NCBI RefSeq assembly: GCF_003574835.2 | Contig: NZ_CP063196.1 | Coordinates: forward strand, 3,844,001 to 3,908,000 | Length of the DNA: 64,000 nt | Source: Thermobifida halotolerans | GTDB lineage: Bacteria; Actinomycetota; Actinomycetes; Streptosporangiales; Streptosporangiaceae | Direction of reading: 5' to 3' | In this document: one piece after another, positions 8,099 to 17,399 of the stretch | Position numbering within the stretch: the stretch's first letter is position 1 | How the letters are laid out: each line of letters opens with the position of its first letter | Position numbers and translations under genes: made by a program | The notes under the pieces: model-generated | Database searches by the model: none | Told to the model about the DNA's origin: nothing | Seen by the model: only the letters and a program-made list of their open reading frames with translations

Positions 8099-8566
8099 CT
8101 ACCACTCGTCCTCGAACCAGCCCTCGGGAGCGGGGTCGGCCGGGAGGGGGCGGGGGTCCTGGTGGCGGCGCGACGTGCACTCGCGGAACGGACCGGTGTC
8201 GCCCATGATGTAGGACATCTGGTAGTCGAGGTGGTCGCGGTACCACACCGCCATTCCGGTGCCCGGCTCCCAGCGCAGCACCTCCCAGGCGTGCCACAGG
8301 GCGTGGAAGCGGGAGACCGCCTCGGGGTGGCGCCACCACTCCTTGCACCAGCGGAACTGCCCTCCCTCGGGGCGGGTGTACATGGGCAGGAACCGGTAGG
8401 TGACGAATTCCTCGACGTTTCTGAAGACCGGCTTGGCGTCCGGCCCGCCGTTCTGCTGGAGTTCCTCCTCCTCCGGGTCGTACAGGTCCTCTTCGGGACC
8501 CGGCCGCACGCCGTCCTGTGCGGCGGCCGCGGTGTCGCCGCTCCGGCTCTCGGGGGTGGCCGTCAT
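8099..8566 (-). CDS. DUF4913-type protein of the conjugative module
   Basis: A 155-residue protein. After a disordered acidic N-terminus (residues 1-45) it has the DUF4913 pattern: Y-R-F-L-P-M-Y, R-W-C-K-E-W-W-R-H-P-E-A-V-S-R, L-W-H-A-W-E-V-L-R and a G-M-A-V-W-Y-R-D-H block with conserved Trp and His. DUF4913 genes are typical cargo of actinobacterial conjugative elements; their biochemical role is unknown. I start at ATG 8566, with AAAGGA 11 bases upstream. A start 12 codons further up is possible but would place the initiation region next to the end of the preceding gene. It is the last gene of the leftward transfer operon. Confidence 0.75.
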   Translation of the reverse strand: MTATPESRSGDTAAAAQDGVRPGPEEDLYDPEEEELQQNGGPDAKPVFRNVEEFVTYRFLPMYTRPEGGQFRWCKEWWRHPEAVSRFHALWHAWEVLRWEPGTGMAVWYRDHLDYQMSYIMGDTGPFRECTSRRHQDPRPLPADPAPEGWFEDEW

Positions 8567-8598
8567 CGCTGCTGTCGTCCTTTCCTCGGTTCGCGGTC

Positions 8599-10209
8599 TC
8601 ACAGGGTGGCGTGCCGCTCGGTGCTCTGCGTCTGGCGGCGCTCGTCGGGCGTGCGGCCCGACGGGTATCTGCTGAGGCTCTCCAGGGCCCGCTCGTCGAT
8701 GTGGAGGTCGACCCCCCGCGCGTAGTCGGCCTCCGCGACGGCCCGGGGCGACGGTTCCGTTCCCGACCTGACGGCCTCGGTGAGCGCCAGGTCGTCTCCG
8801 GTGGACAGCCCCCGGGCGCTGTCGGCCGCGAGGGGCTCCTCCGGGGCGGATCCGGCCGCCCGCCGCTCCGGGAGGGGCCGGGCGGCGGGGTCGAAGGGGT
8901 GGCCGTCAAAGTTCCGGGACACCTCGACAAAAGCGCGGAGCGGCTCCCGCGTGTCCTCGAGCCGCTCCAGGAACTCGACGCCGGCCTCGCGGTTGGCTTC
9001 GAGCAGCCGGTCCCCGAACTCCGCGAGCGACCGCAGCGCCGGTTCCACGAGCACGGTGGGCGCCGTCTCCCCCAGGCCGCCGTGCGCGGTCCACGCGTCC
9101 AGCAGGTCGCGGATCTCCCGCTTCTCCATCTCACGCAGTCCGTTGGGGGAGGTGGTGACGCGGGCCCACTGCTCGGTGAGGCTGAGCGGCGCCCCGTCGG
9201 CGGAGGCCGCCACGTCGCCGGCGTACAGCGCGGCGTTCTCGGCCGCGCTGACCCGGTCGAGCGCCGCCGCGTCCACGCTGTTCCACCCGGTCCACACCGC
9301 CTCCCGCATCAGCCAGCGCGTGGACGCCTCGTAGAGTTGCGGCTCCCACCGGGCCACGAGTGTCTCGACGCGCCGCCGCGCGCCCGCGGCCTCGGTGTCC
9401 AGTGACGCGATGGCGCTCAACCACGCGGCGTTGAGGTGGTTGACCAGATCGTCGGTCGGCGCGGTCGCGGGGTCCCATTCCGCGAACCTCCGCCACGAGC
9501 CCTGCGGGTGTCCGGACAGGCCCGCACCGTCCGGGTCCCCGACAGCGGGGTTGACCACCGCGTACCGCCAGGCGTCCTCGAAGGCGCCCTCGAAGCCGAG
9601 CCCGTCGTTCCACTGCTCGGACACCCGGGTGATCAGCTCTTCCTGACGCCTGACGTGGCGCAGCGACATCGCCACACTCCGTACGTCCATCGTGGCCAGC
9701 ACCCCGTCGACCGTCCGGTCGCCGTCCGGTCCGGCGACGTGCTCCCTGATTCTCGGCGGGATGCCGGGGTCGCGCGCGGCCGCGACCCGGATCGCTTCGG
9801 TGAGTCGGCGGTCCCCGGTTCCCGCCCGGGCGGCCCGGGCGATCTCGACGTTCACCGGGTTGGCGGTCCTCGGGTTGGCCACGTGCACGACCTGACCACC
9901 CTCCGTGCCGCTGCGCGCGGCCCGGTTCCGCAGCGCCCGGGCCAGCAGGGCGCCCGCGGCGAGCACGGCCATCCCGTCCCAGCTCCGCGCGCGCCGTCCC
10001 GACCGTCGGCCGGGGCGGACCCCGCCGCGCAGGAACGCCGTCAACACCTCCAGCACGGCCGCGCCCACCACGCCCGTGTTCTGCTGCGCCTGTTCGGCGA
10101 CGGGGATGTCGAGATCCGCGCGTCGCGGCGCCGGGTCCGCGGGCGCCGCCGAGGGCCTGTCCCGGTCGGCGGCGCCGGACCGACCGACCGGTTGCCGTCC
10201 GTCGCTCAT
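8599..10209 (-). CDS. unrecognised protein of the transfer operon
   Basis: A 536-residue protein I do not recognise. Residues 1-45 are Pro/Ala/Arg-rich. Around residues 45-95 lies a weakly hydrophobic stretch (V-V-G-A-A-V-L-E-V-L-T-A-F-L, then A-V-L-A-A-G-A-L-L-A-R-A-L). The remainder is predicted largely helical and charged, with repeated Trp residues (Q-W-N-D, D-A-W-R-Y, W-T-G-W-N). The size, the place directly downstream of the coupling ATPase gene (73 bp) and the shared strand suggest an accessory or cytoplasmic factor of the transfer apparatus, conceivably a substrate adaptor. No relaxase metal motif (H-x-H-x3-H) or catalytic Tyr context was found, so I do not call it a relaxase. Confidence 0.65.
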   Translation of the reverse strand: MSDGRQPVGRSGAADRDRPSAAPADPAPRRADLDIPVAEQAQQNTGVVGAAVLEVLTAFLRGGVRPGRRSGRRARSWDGMAVLAAGALLARALRNRAARSGTEGGQVVHVANPRTANPVNVEIARAARAGTGDRRLTEAIRVAAARDPGIPPRIREHVAGPDGDRTVDGVLATMDVRSVAMSLRHVRRQEELITRVSEQWNDGLGFEGAFEDAWRYAVVNPAVGDPDGAGLSGHPQGSWRRFAEWDPATAPTDDLVNHLNAAWLSAIASLDTEAAGARRRVETLVARWEPQLYEASTRWLMREAVWTGWNSVDAAALDRVSAAENAALYAGDVAASADGAPLSLTEQWARVTTSPNGLREMEKREIRDLLDAWTAHGGLGETAPTVLVEPALRSLAEFGDRLLEANREAGVEFLERLEDTREPLRAFVEVSRNFDGHPFDPAARPLPERRAAGSAPEEPLAADSARGLSTGDDLALTEAVRSGTEPSPRAVAEADYARGVDLHIDERALESLSRYPSGRTPDERRQTQSTERHATL

Positions 10210-10281
10210 CTGTTCACCTACTCCTCTTCCGTCCTGCGTCTGTGCACCCCGGGGGCCTGGGGGCGACTTCCGTCATCGGCC

Positions 10282-12108
10282 TCACACGGTCCGGTTGTCG
10301 GTGTACCTGCGCTGCGCGCCCTCGGTGACCGACCGCTCGGCCTCCCGGATCGACGCACTGATCAGCGGCGCCTCCGCGCTTGTGTACCAGGGGCTCATCC
10401 GCAGCAGGGTCGCCTGGGCCGCGGTGGCGAAGAGCAGCGCCTCGCCCTTGCCGATCCTGCGGATGTCGGCGCCCTCCATGACCTCCTGGCGGCGCAACTG
10501 CACCGAGTGGTTGCCCTTCCCGTCGCCGTAGCTGAACGACGTGGTGGACACGTCGTGCTGGCCGATCAGCTTGGACAGCGCCTCGACGATCTTGTGGTCG
10601 TCCAGTCCGGCGCCGAACAGCTTGACGGTCGCGGCCGACCACATGGCCTCCATCCCGTTCTCCGTCCACACCCGCACCCCCTGGCGGTAGCTCTGCAGGA
10701 TGGTGACGGGGACGATGCCGCGAGATCCCAGGTGGGAGTAGAGGTCGGGCAGGTCCGCGATCTTGCAGATGTTGGCGGCCTCGTCGAGCACCGCCACCAG
10801 CGGCGGGTCGAGCCTGCCGCCCATTCCCTCGGCGGCCTCCTCGGCGGCGATGAAGATCGCGTCGGTCATCGCGGCGATCAGCGGGGCGGCCGCCGAACGC
10901 GACTTGCTGAGCAGGTGCAGCGTCTGCCGGGACCGGACGAACTCGCGGGGGTCGAACTCGTCGACGCCGGGATCGTCCGGCGGGGTCACCCAGGCCATGA
11001 TCTCCGGATCGTCCAGGCAGCGGGCCGCGGTGCGGGCGGTGGTGTAGATGCCGTCGCGCGTCTCGCTCACGATGTTCTGCGTCTCGCGCAGCGCCTCGGC
11101 GTAGGCGACGAACCCGTGGTCGAAGAGGATGTCGATCGGCCGCGGCTGCTTGGCGTCGTGCAGCCACTCGCCCACCCGCTCCATGCTCTCCCCCGCGAGC
11201 GCCGCGGCCAGCGTCAACTGCGAGATGAGCGCCTTCGCGGCCGGGCCCCACATGTCCTTCTTGGAGTCGTCGTCGTCGATCGTGAGCACGAAGTGGCTGG
11301 CCAGCCGGTAGGCGTCCTCGACGCTGCGGACGTTGCGCAGCGGGTTCCACCAGAAGGTCTGCGGCTGGTGGGTGACGTGCTGGGGGTCGAACAGCCAGAC
11401 CCGCTCACCGGTGCGCTGCTCCCGCAGTTTCGCGGTCGCCGCCCAGACGTCGCCCTTGTTGCTGGTCGCCAGGGCAGGTCCGGGAGCGTTGAGCACGTAG
11501 GGGATGGCCAGGGCGGTGGTCTTTCCGGCCCGGGGCGCCATGTAGGCGAGGACGGTGTCCTCCCACGACGCGAACAGCCGCTTCCCGCTCCTGCCGTGGG
11601 GCATCTTCACGTCGCCGAGCACCAGCCCCACCTCGGCCTCCGGAAGCTCCTTCGGTCTCCTGCCCTTCAGGCTGGACCTGCGCAGCCGCAGCGCCTTCTC
11701 GGCGGCCTCGGGGAGCGCCAGTTCCGCGACGTCGGAGTTGTCCACGTTGAGCACGGTGACCGGGTCGTAGCCGCCGCCGATTCGGGCGCGCACCCGGGGC
11801 GCGACCGCACGGCCGAGCAGGACCAGACCGGTGGCCTGCGCGCAGCAGAACAGCACGACCAGGAAGGTGGGCGTGCCCGGCCACGCGCGGTCGGTGGCGC
11901 CGGTGAAGAGCCAGAACACCCACCGCGCGCCGAAGGGCGCGACCTCGCCCGGTGTGACCAGCGCGGCGAGCCACGCCGCCAGCCACACCAGGAACACCAG
12001 GCAGACCACGCCCCACAGTGCGAGCACGGCGAGCAGCGGCGGCGTGCCCGCCGCCATGACCCCGCCGCGCGGCTGGTACCTGTTCGTCTCCTTGGCCACC
12101 GCCCTCAC
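10282..12108 (-). CDS. TraG/VirD4-family type IV coupling ATPase
   Basis: A ~608-residue coupling protein that would link the DNA substrate to the transfer channel. Two hydrophobic stretches near the N-terminus (residues about 21-50 and 79-100) anchor it in the membrane. The ATPase domain follows, with an unusual Walker A, Y-M-A-P-R-A-G-K-T-T (residues about 188-197; the usual G-x-x-G-S/T-G is replaced by A-P-R-A-G), a Walker B L-V-A-V-L-D-E-A-A-N, and a TraG-like end with L-L-R-M-S-P-W-Y. I place the start at GTG 12108, whose bases overlap the TGA of the upstream ATPase gene (GTGA); ATG 12057 behind GGCGGGG is an alternative. The neighbourhood (VirB4-like, SCO6880 and TrbL-like genes) supports the role. 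Confidence 0.85.
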   Translation of the reverse strand: MRAVAKETNRYQPRGGVMAAGTPPLLAVLALWGVVCLVFLVWLAAWLAALVTPGEVAPFGARWVFWLFTGATDRAWPGTPTFLVVLFCCAQATGLVLLGRAVAPRVRARIGGGYDPVTVLNVDNSDVAELALPEAAEKALRLRRSSLKGRRPKELPEAEVGLVLGDVKMPHGRSGKRLFASWEDTVLAYMAPRAGKTTALAIPYVLNAPGPALATSNKGDVWAATAKLREQRTGERVWLFDPQHVTHQPQTFWWNPLRNVRSVEDAYRLASHFVLTIDDDDSKKDMWGPAAKALISQLTLAAALAGESMERVGEWLHDAKQPRPIDILFDHGFVAYAEALRETQNIVSETRDGIYTTARTAARCLDDPEIMAWVTPPDDPGVDEFDPREFVRSRQTLHLLSKSRSAAAPLIAAMTDAIFIAAEEAAEGMGGRLDPPLVAVLDEAANICKIADLPDLYSHLGSRGIVPVTILQSYRQGVRVWTENGMEAMWSAATVKLFGAGLDDHKIVEALSKLIGQHDVSTTSFSYGDGKGNHSVQLRRQEVMEGADIRRIGKGEALLFATAAQATLLRMSPWYTSAEAPLISASIREAERSVTEGAQRRYTDNRTV

Positions 12109-13730
12109 CTCTTCCGGATCGCCTGGTCGGTGTCGTACAGTTCGAACTCGTCGCCGGTGAGCGTCATCTGCACGGGGATCCCCAACCGCTCGGCTCCGGT
12201 CTTGATGAGGTAGCGGCCCCGTCCGGGGTGCAGGGTGCCCGGCTGCCAGGAGTCCGGGGAGGACCACGACGACACCAGGTCCCGTTCCGGTTCGGTGAGC
12301 GGGGTGATCTGGTTGACCCGCGCCAGTTCCCGGGGCGGCAGTCCGGCGAGGATCGTGATGGCGGACCGGTCGACGAACCCGCGCGCCTTGGCCCGGTCCT
12401 CCTCGTTGGCCAGCGCCTCCAGGTCGCTCAGCGAGTGGGTGACCATCACCGACGCCATGCCCTTGCTGCGGTTCAGCCGGGTCAGCGAGTCGGCGTACTC
12501 GACCAGGCCGGGAGCGCCGCGCAGGGCGCGCCACAGCTCGTCCATGACCCCGATGTAGGACCGCGGCCGGATGACGCCCTGTTCGGCGAGCAGCGTCGCC
12601 GCGTCCACCATGCCGAACCCGTAGCTCCAGGTACACAGCATCGCGGCGGTCAGCAGTTTGTCTCCGGCCGCTCCCACCCGGGAGATGTCGACGCTGATCC
12701 CCGGGGCCGACAGGTCGATCGGGTTGGTCGTCGGCCCGTCGAACACCCCGGCCAGCGATCCGGTGCACAGCAGCCGCAGCGTGAACACCAGGTCGTCCAC
12801 ACGTTCGTCGTAGCGGTCCCCGCCCTCGGCGCGGGCCATGCGCCGCAGGTCATCGGGTCCCTCTTCGACAACGCGGAGCACGTCGACGACGGTGGGCGGG
12901 GTCTGCGGTCCCAGCCGCTCGTCGAGCAGGTCGATCGCGGCACCGAGCACGACCTCCTCGGCGTTGGTGATGCGGTCCTCGCGGACCAGCGTGCACAGTG
13001 CCATCATCAGCGAGATGCGCCGGGAGCGGACCTCCCACCGGAGTTGTTCGCGCTCGTCGGCGCTCAGGTGGAGCAGGGACGCGCCGAGCGGTCCGGCGTC
13101 GAGCGGGTTGATCCGGTCCATGCCCCGGCCGATCGTGACGACCTGCCCGCCCAGGTAGCGGATCAGGTTGGTGTAGTCGGGCTTGGTGTCGCCCAGGATG
13201 ATCGCCTGCGTCCCGAAAGCGATCGCCCCGGTCACCATCCGTTTGACCAGCGTCGATTTTCCGGTTCCCGGTTGGCCGAGCACGAAGCATCCCGGGTTGG
13301 TGACGAGTCCGGCGCGCAGCCAGGCCAACGGGTCGAGGCAGACGACCTCGCCGGAGAGCAGGTCCCGGCCGATCGGGGTGCCGACGGCGGGCGGCTTGCT
13401 GCTGGTGACGAACGGGAAGAGGCCGCACGCCTGGGCGGTGGTGGCCTGGTACTCGGGGACGTTGGGGATGTTGACCGAGACGCCGCCGTCGCGGTGCGCC
13501 CAGCCCATGACCGGGGGCGGCATCTCCTTTCCGCTGTCGCGGGGGGCGGCACCGGTCCGCTTCCCGCCTCGTTCGCGCCCCGGACGCTTCTTTCCTCGGG
13601 CGGCGGCGCGCTGGGCCGCCCGCTCGCGCCGGGCGCGCGCCCGGCGCTCCTTGCGCTCGGCGCGGGACGGCCGCGCGGCCGGGGTGTTCGGGGCCGCGGG
13701 CTCGGTTCCGTCGCCGGTGGTGGAAACCAT
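12105..13730 (-). CDS. VirB4/TraC-like conjugation ATPase
   Basis: A 541-residue cytoplasmic ATPase. Residues 1-70 are strongly basic and disordered. Walker A is L-G-Q-P-G-T-G-K-S-T-L (about 151-161). An R-I-N-P-L-D element follows G-D-T-K-P-D-Y, and Walker B is Y-I-G-V-M-D-E-L-W-R (near 395), with the D-E-x-W typical of VirB4-like proteins. Such ATPases energise assembly and substrate movement in type IV secretion-like conjugation. It lacks the long N-terminal VirB4 half; the SCO6880-family protein encoded just upstream may supply that part. Start ATG 13730; the stop overlaps the GTG of the coupling-protein gene. Confidence 0.85.
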   Translation of the reverse strand: MVSTTGDGTEPAAPNTPAARPSRAERKERRARARRERAAQRAAARGKKRPGRERGGKRTGAAPRDSGKEMPPPVMGWAHRDGGVSVNIPNVPEYQATTAQACGLFPFVTSSKPPAVGTPIGRDLLSGEVVCLDPLAWLRAGLVTNPGCFVLGQPGTGKSTLVKRMVTGAIAFGTQAIILGDTKPDYTNLIRYLGGQVVTIGRGMDRINPLDAGPLGASLLHLSADEREQLRWEVRSRRISLMMALCTLVREDRITNAEEVVLGAAIDLLDERLGPQTPPTVVDVLRVVEEGPDDLRRMARAEGGDRYDERVDDLVFTLRLLCTGSLAGVFDGPTTNPIDLSAPGISVDISRVGAAGDKLLTAAMLCTWSYGFGMVDAATLLAEQGVIRPRSYIGVMDELWRALRGAPGLVEYADSLTRLNRSKGMASVMVTHSLSDLEALANEEDRAKARGFVDRSAITILAGLPPRELARVNQITPLTEPERDLVSSWSSPDSWQPGTLHPGRGRYLIKTGAERLGIPVQMTLTGDEFELYDTDQAIRKR

Positions 13731-13751
13731 GCGGAATCTCCTGGGGTGGGG

Positions 13752-15218
13752 TCAGTTCCGTTGGGCGAGGTAGGGAGGGCAGACTCCCAGCGGAAGCGTG
13801 GTGGCGAACGCGACGTCCTGCGCGCCCCACGCACGGCGCAGGCGGATCCGCGACGTCTCGGCGGAGGACTCGGTGTGGGAGACGGCGCGGTCGAACTCCT
13901 CGGGGCTTTCGACGGTGACCGACGTGTAGAGGCTCATCTGCACCAGGCCGGCGCCCATGGTCTCCTCACGGGCGGCCTGCCGCGCGTAGGCCAGGTCCTG
14001 GCTGTCCCGGGCGCTGACCCGGTGCCGGACCCGGGCCGACAGTTCGCTCTTGTACTGGGCCGCGGTGTTCTGGCTTTCCAGGGCGCGCGCCGCGGAGGAG
14101 GCGGGCCAGGGGCGGAAGAGCAGCGTCGTCCGCTTGTTCCACCGGGTGGGGGTGAGCAACTGCGACAGGACGGTGCTGGTCACGTGGGTTCGCGGCGCCT
14201 GCTGCCAGACCCAGGCCACGCTCATGCCGCTGTCGTGGATGTAGCGGTCGTGCAGGGTTTCGGCGGCGACCGGTGTGGCCTCCGACCAGTTGGCCGTCTC
14301 GATTCCGTCCTTCTCGGCGTCGAGCATCTGCGCCATCACGCCGCGGGCGGCCGGGTCGTAGGCGCTGCGGACGGTGGCGACGAGCTGTTCGGGGGTGGCC
14401 CGTCCGACCACGCTGACACCGCAGCCGCCCAGTCCGTTCTCGATCTGGTTGAGGAAGTTGTTCACCTCCGCGGCGGCCTCCATCCGGCCTTTCGGGTTGG
14501 TGGGGAAGCGGCGGGGGTCGAAGGTGATGGAGACCCTGGTTTCGACCTGGGCGCTCACCGCGGGGGCCAGGGACACCAGTTCGCCCAGGATGCGGCGGGC
14601 CGGTTCGGGGGAGTCGGGGTCGACCTCGGCTGAGATCTGGCCGCGCAGGGTGGCTCCGGGGTCCGGGCTCGACTCGACGGTCACCGCGATCCACGGCACC
14701 CACGGCATGTAGCCGAATCCGGCGAGCCAGTTGTGCCAGTTGGCGACCCAGGTGTCGACGTCGCTCTCCTCGGCGAGCCACACCGAGTTGGAGGACACCA
14801 GGAGGGTCGCTGTCATGTGGCCGAGGCGGCGGTTCCAGGCGATGCCGAACCTGCCGTTGCGGCCGTCCTCGACCGAGAGGAGGGTGACGGGCGCGAGGAC
14901 GCCGGGCAGTTGGAACGCGCGGGGGTGCTCCACCATGACTCCGGCGCGGTAGCGGGTGCGTCCGAGGACGGTCGCCCACCACCAGCGGACGCGGGTCAGC
15001 ACGAATCCGAGCAGAGACGTACCCTGCACCGGGACGAGGGCCAGGGCGAAGACCACCACGAGGGGGGGCACGAGGTAGCCGGCGTAGCGCTGGTTGACGA
15101 ACGCGACCAGCATGAGCAGGATCAGGCTGGCCATGAGGAGCATCGTCGAGGTGAAGCCCAGACCGAGCAGTCCGATGCTGCGTTTGCGGCGCCACCCGCC
15201 GTAGGTCCGCTGTGTCAT
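13752..15218 (-). CDS. SCO6880-family conjugation membrane protein
   Basis: A 488-residue protein of the SCO6880 family found in actinobacterial conjugative elements. Two closely spaced transmembrane helices lie at about residues 15-40 and 45-68, as in PrgI-type proteins. A large soluble domain follows, with W-x-x-W-L-A-G-F-G-Y, R-V-S-I-T-F-D and L-L-T-P-T-R-W-N-K-R-T-T-L-L-F-R-P. These resemble the N-terminal part of VirB4-type proteins without the ATPase. Together with the next gene, which encodes the ATPase half, it probably forms a split VirB4-like unit at the membrane; that is an inference. Start ATG 15218, 21 bases upstream of the next gene region. Confidence 0.83.
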   Translation of the reverse strand: MTQRTYGGWRRKRSIGLLGLGFTSTMLLMASLILLMLVAFVNQRYAGYLVPPLVVVFALALVPVQGTSLLGFVLTRVRWWWATVLGRTRYRAGVMVEHPRAFQLPGVLAPVTLLSVEDGRNGRFGIAWNRRLGHMTATLLVSSNSVWLAEESDVDTWVANWHNWLAGFGYMPWVPWIAVTVESSPDPGATLRGQISAEVDPDSPEPARRILGELVSLAPAVSAQVETRVSITFDPRRFPTNPKGRMEAAAEVNNFLNQIENGLGGCGVSVVGRATPEQLVATVRSAYDPAARGVMAQMLDAEKDGIETANWSEATPVAAETLHDRYIHDSGMSVAWVWQQAPRTHVTSTVLSQLLTPTRWNKRTTLLFRPWPASSAARALESQNTAAQYKSELSARVRHRVSARDSQDLAYARQAAREETMGAGLVQMSLYTSVTVESPEEFDRAVSHTESSAETSRIRLRRAWGAQDVAFATTLPLGVCPPYLAQRN

Positions 15219-15236
15219 CTTCTCCGTCCTTGGGGT

Positions 15237-17399
15237 CTAGACCGCACCGTCGGGGAGATCACCGGGGTCACCGGCGCCGGTGGGCAGAGAGGAGTGGTGG
15301 TCCAGGGCGCCGGTGGGCTGGGAGGGGCTGCTGTCCACGGCGCCGTCGGTGGCAGGGGGCGGCGCCGGGGTGTCCGGTGCCGGGGCCTGCTGTGCCGGGG
15401 GGTTCGGCGGCGGGTCTGTTCCGCCGGAGTCCGGGGCTCCGTCCGCGGGGGTGCCTCCTCCGCTGTCGGTCCGGCCCGCTCCACTGGGCGTCGACGGTTC
15501 CGGGCCGCCGCTGACCGCGCCCCCGGATCCCCCGGTCGCCCCGGTGGGGGTGGTGGCGGGGGCGCCGCCGGTCACCCCGGTGGGAGTGACAGCGGAACTC
15601 CCGCCCCCATCGACGGAAACACCACCTCCCCCCGCACCGGCCGCAACCGGAGACGACCCCCACCCGCCCGACTGGGCCGCACCCGCCGGGGTGACCGCCG
15701 CACCCCCCGACGAGGACCCGCCGTCCGAGGCGTAGGCCGCCGCACCCCCACCGGGCGCTCCCGAACCACCGGTCGCCCCGGTGGGAGTGACAGCGGGGGC
15801 GCCGCCGGTCACCCCGGTGGGAGTGACAGCGGAACTCCCGCCCCCATCGACGGAAACACCACCTCCCCCCGCACCGGCCGCAACCGGAGACGACCCCCAC
15901 CCGCCCGACTGGGCCGCACCCGCCGGGGTGACCGCCGCACCCCCCGACGAGGACCCGCCGTCCGAGGCGTAGGCCGCCGCACCCCCACCGGGCGCTCCCG
16001 AACCACCGGTCGCCCCGGTGGGAGTGACAGCGGGGGCGCCGCCGGTCACCCCGGTGGGAGTGACAGCGGAACTCCCGCCCCCATCAGCGGAAACACCACC
16101 TCCCCCCGCACCGGCCGCAACCGGAGACGACCCCCACCCGCCGGTCGAGGCCGGAACCGCTCCGGGCGTTGCGGTCCGGGCCGCTCCTCCGGGAGTGGCG
16201 GTACCGGTTCCCCCGTTTCCGGAGGCCCCGGCCGTGTCGCTGTTCTCCGCGCCCGCGGGCAGCACCGCACCGCTCTGCGCCTCCGCGGAGCCGCTCTCGT
16301 CGACTCCGCCACCGGTCTGTGCCGCGCCGCCGTCGGCCGGTCCGCCCACCGCCGCGCCCGCGCCGCCCAGCGCGGCCGTTCCCGTCGCCGCCGCTCCCGT
16401 CGCGCCCGCACCTCCGGTCGCCGCGACGGTCGTCGCCGAGGGCAGTCCCTGGTCGACTGCCGCGGCCCGGCTCACGACGCCGGAGCCCTGCGCGGCGTTG
16501 CCGGCTCCCGAGAACCCGGTGCCGCCGAAGCCGCCGCCTCCGCCGCCGCCTGCGCCCGCGACGGCACCGGCCGCGCCGAAGGCGACCGCGCCTCCGGTCA
16601 GCTTGGTCGCCACCGTGCCGAGCAGGCTCCACAGCATCGGCAGCGCGCCGGTGGCGATGAGGATCAGCGCGACGCCGAGGAAGTACTGGAAGACTCCGTC
16701 CTCGTCTCCGCTCGACTCGTAGTAGAAGATGAAGCCGAGGGCGTAGATCAGCGCGATGACCGGCTTGTACAGGATGGAACCGAGCAGCCATCCCATGATC
16801 TTGGAGAAGATGGTGGTTCCCGGCCCCGGGATCATCGCCGCACTGGCCGCGAGCGGCAGTACGGCCGCGCAGATGTAGACGACCCCCTGGGTGTAGAAGA
16901 GCGCCACGATCTGGATCGTGGCGCCGACGACGACCGCGATCCCGATGATGACGCTGAGCAGCATCCGGAACGGACCCGCGATGATCCCCCCTTCGGGGAT
17001 GCCCGTCAGATCCTGGGAGAGCCGTGCCCCGAAGTCCCCCGCGACCCCCTGGCTGAGCATGTACTCGGCCAGTCCGTTACCGAAGTCCACGAGCCCCTGG
17101 ATGACGAAGACCCCGGCGAACGTGGTGAAGACGAGCACCAGGAGTCCCTTGACCGTGTCCATCATCGGGTCCAGGCGCCGGTACCACAGCAGCCGGATCG
17201 CCGCGACCAGCAGCCCCGCCGTGGCCAGCAGTGTCACCAGCGGAAAGACCAGGTTCTGGAAGGCGGAGATTCCTTCGCTGTTCTGGATGCCGCCGGTGTT
17301 GTCCACCATGGGGTTGTTCCAGAGGAACTTGAAGACCGTCTCGATGGCGGGCGCGATCAGTCTACCGATGTCCTCGGACAGTTCTTCGAGACTGGCCAT
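15237..17399 (-). CDS. TrbL/VirB6-like channel protein with a repeat-rich tail
   Basis: A 720-residue membrane protein. Residues about 1-330 contain several hydrophobic helices (for example L-V-F-P-L-V-T-L-L-A-T-A-G-L-L-V and I-V-A-L-F-Y-T-Q-G-V-V-Y-I), matching TrbL/VirB6 channel subunits of conjugation systems. Residues about 330-720 are a Gly/Ala/Ser/Thr/Pro low-complexity tail built partly from a 79-residue repeat (DNA period 237 bp). I start at ATG 17399 because AGGAAG stands 5 bases upstream; the frame is open further up but lacks a site. The tail may reach into the cell wall or act as a flexible spacer; this is speculation. The gene sits between the small membrane proteins and the SCO6880 gene. 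Confidence 0.8.
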   Translation of the reverse strand: MASLEELSEDIGRLIAPAIETVFKFLWNNPMVDNTGGIQNSEGISAFQNLVFPLVTLLATAGLLVAAIRLLWYRRLDPMMDTVKGLLVLVFTTFAGVFVIQGLVDFGNGLAEYMLSQGVAGDFGARLSQDLTGIPEGGIIAGPFRMLLSVIIGIAVVVGATIQIVALFYTQGVVYICAAVLPLAASAAMIPGPGTTIFSKIMGWLLGSILYKPVIALIYALGFIFYYESSGDEDGVFQYFLGVALILIATGALPMLWSLLGTVATKLTGGAVAFGAAGAVAGAGGGGGGGFGGTGFSGAGNAAQGSGVVSRAAAVDQGLPSATTVAATGGAGATGAAATGTAALGGAGAAVGGPADGGAAQTGGGVDESGSAEAQSGAVLPAGAENSDTAGASGNGGTGTATPGGAARTATPGAVPASTGGWGSSPVAAGAGGGGVSADGGGSSAVTPTGVTGGAPAVTPTGATGGSGAPGGGAAAYASDGGSSSGGAAVTPAGAAQSGGWGSSPVAAGAGGGGVSVDGGGSSAVTPTGVTGGAPAVTPTGATGGSGAPGGGAAAYASDGGSSSGGAAVTPAGAAQSGGWGSSPVAAGAGGGGVSVDGGGSSAVTPTGVTGGAPATTPTGATGGSGGAVSGGPEPSTPSGAGRTDSGGGTPADGAPDSGGTDPPPNPPAQQAPAPDTPAPPPATDGAVDSSPSQPTGALDHHSSLPTGAGDPGDLPDGAV
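15541..16140. repeat. 237-bp tandem repeat inside the TrbL-like gene
   Basis: Two full copies (about 15541-15777 and 15778-16014) and a partial third (16015-16140) repeat with a period of 237 bp, exactly 79 codons. They are nearly identical at DNA level; the first copy differs at its left edge and the third at one codon near 16086 before diverging at 16141. The high identity suggests recent expansion or repeated unequal recombination, so copy number probably varies between strains. Confidence 0.9.

Noticed and set aside
8599-10209. Possible relaxase in the transfer operon
   Set aside because: No H-x-H-x3-H-type metal motif or catalytic Tyr context could be found; left as unrecognised.
9436-12213. 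A 925-codon plus-strand open frame
   Set aside because: Antisense of the coupling ATPase and 536-residue protein genes; long antisense frames are normal at this GC level and the product has no domain.
12228-14633. An 801-codon plus-strand open frame
   Set aside because: Antisense shadow of the VirB4-like and SCO6880-family genes, Gly/Val/Asp/Arg-rich without motifs.
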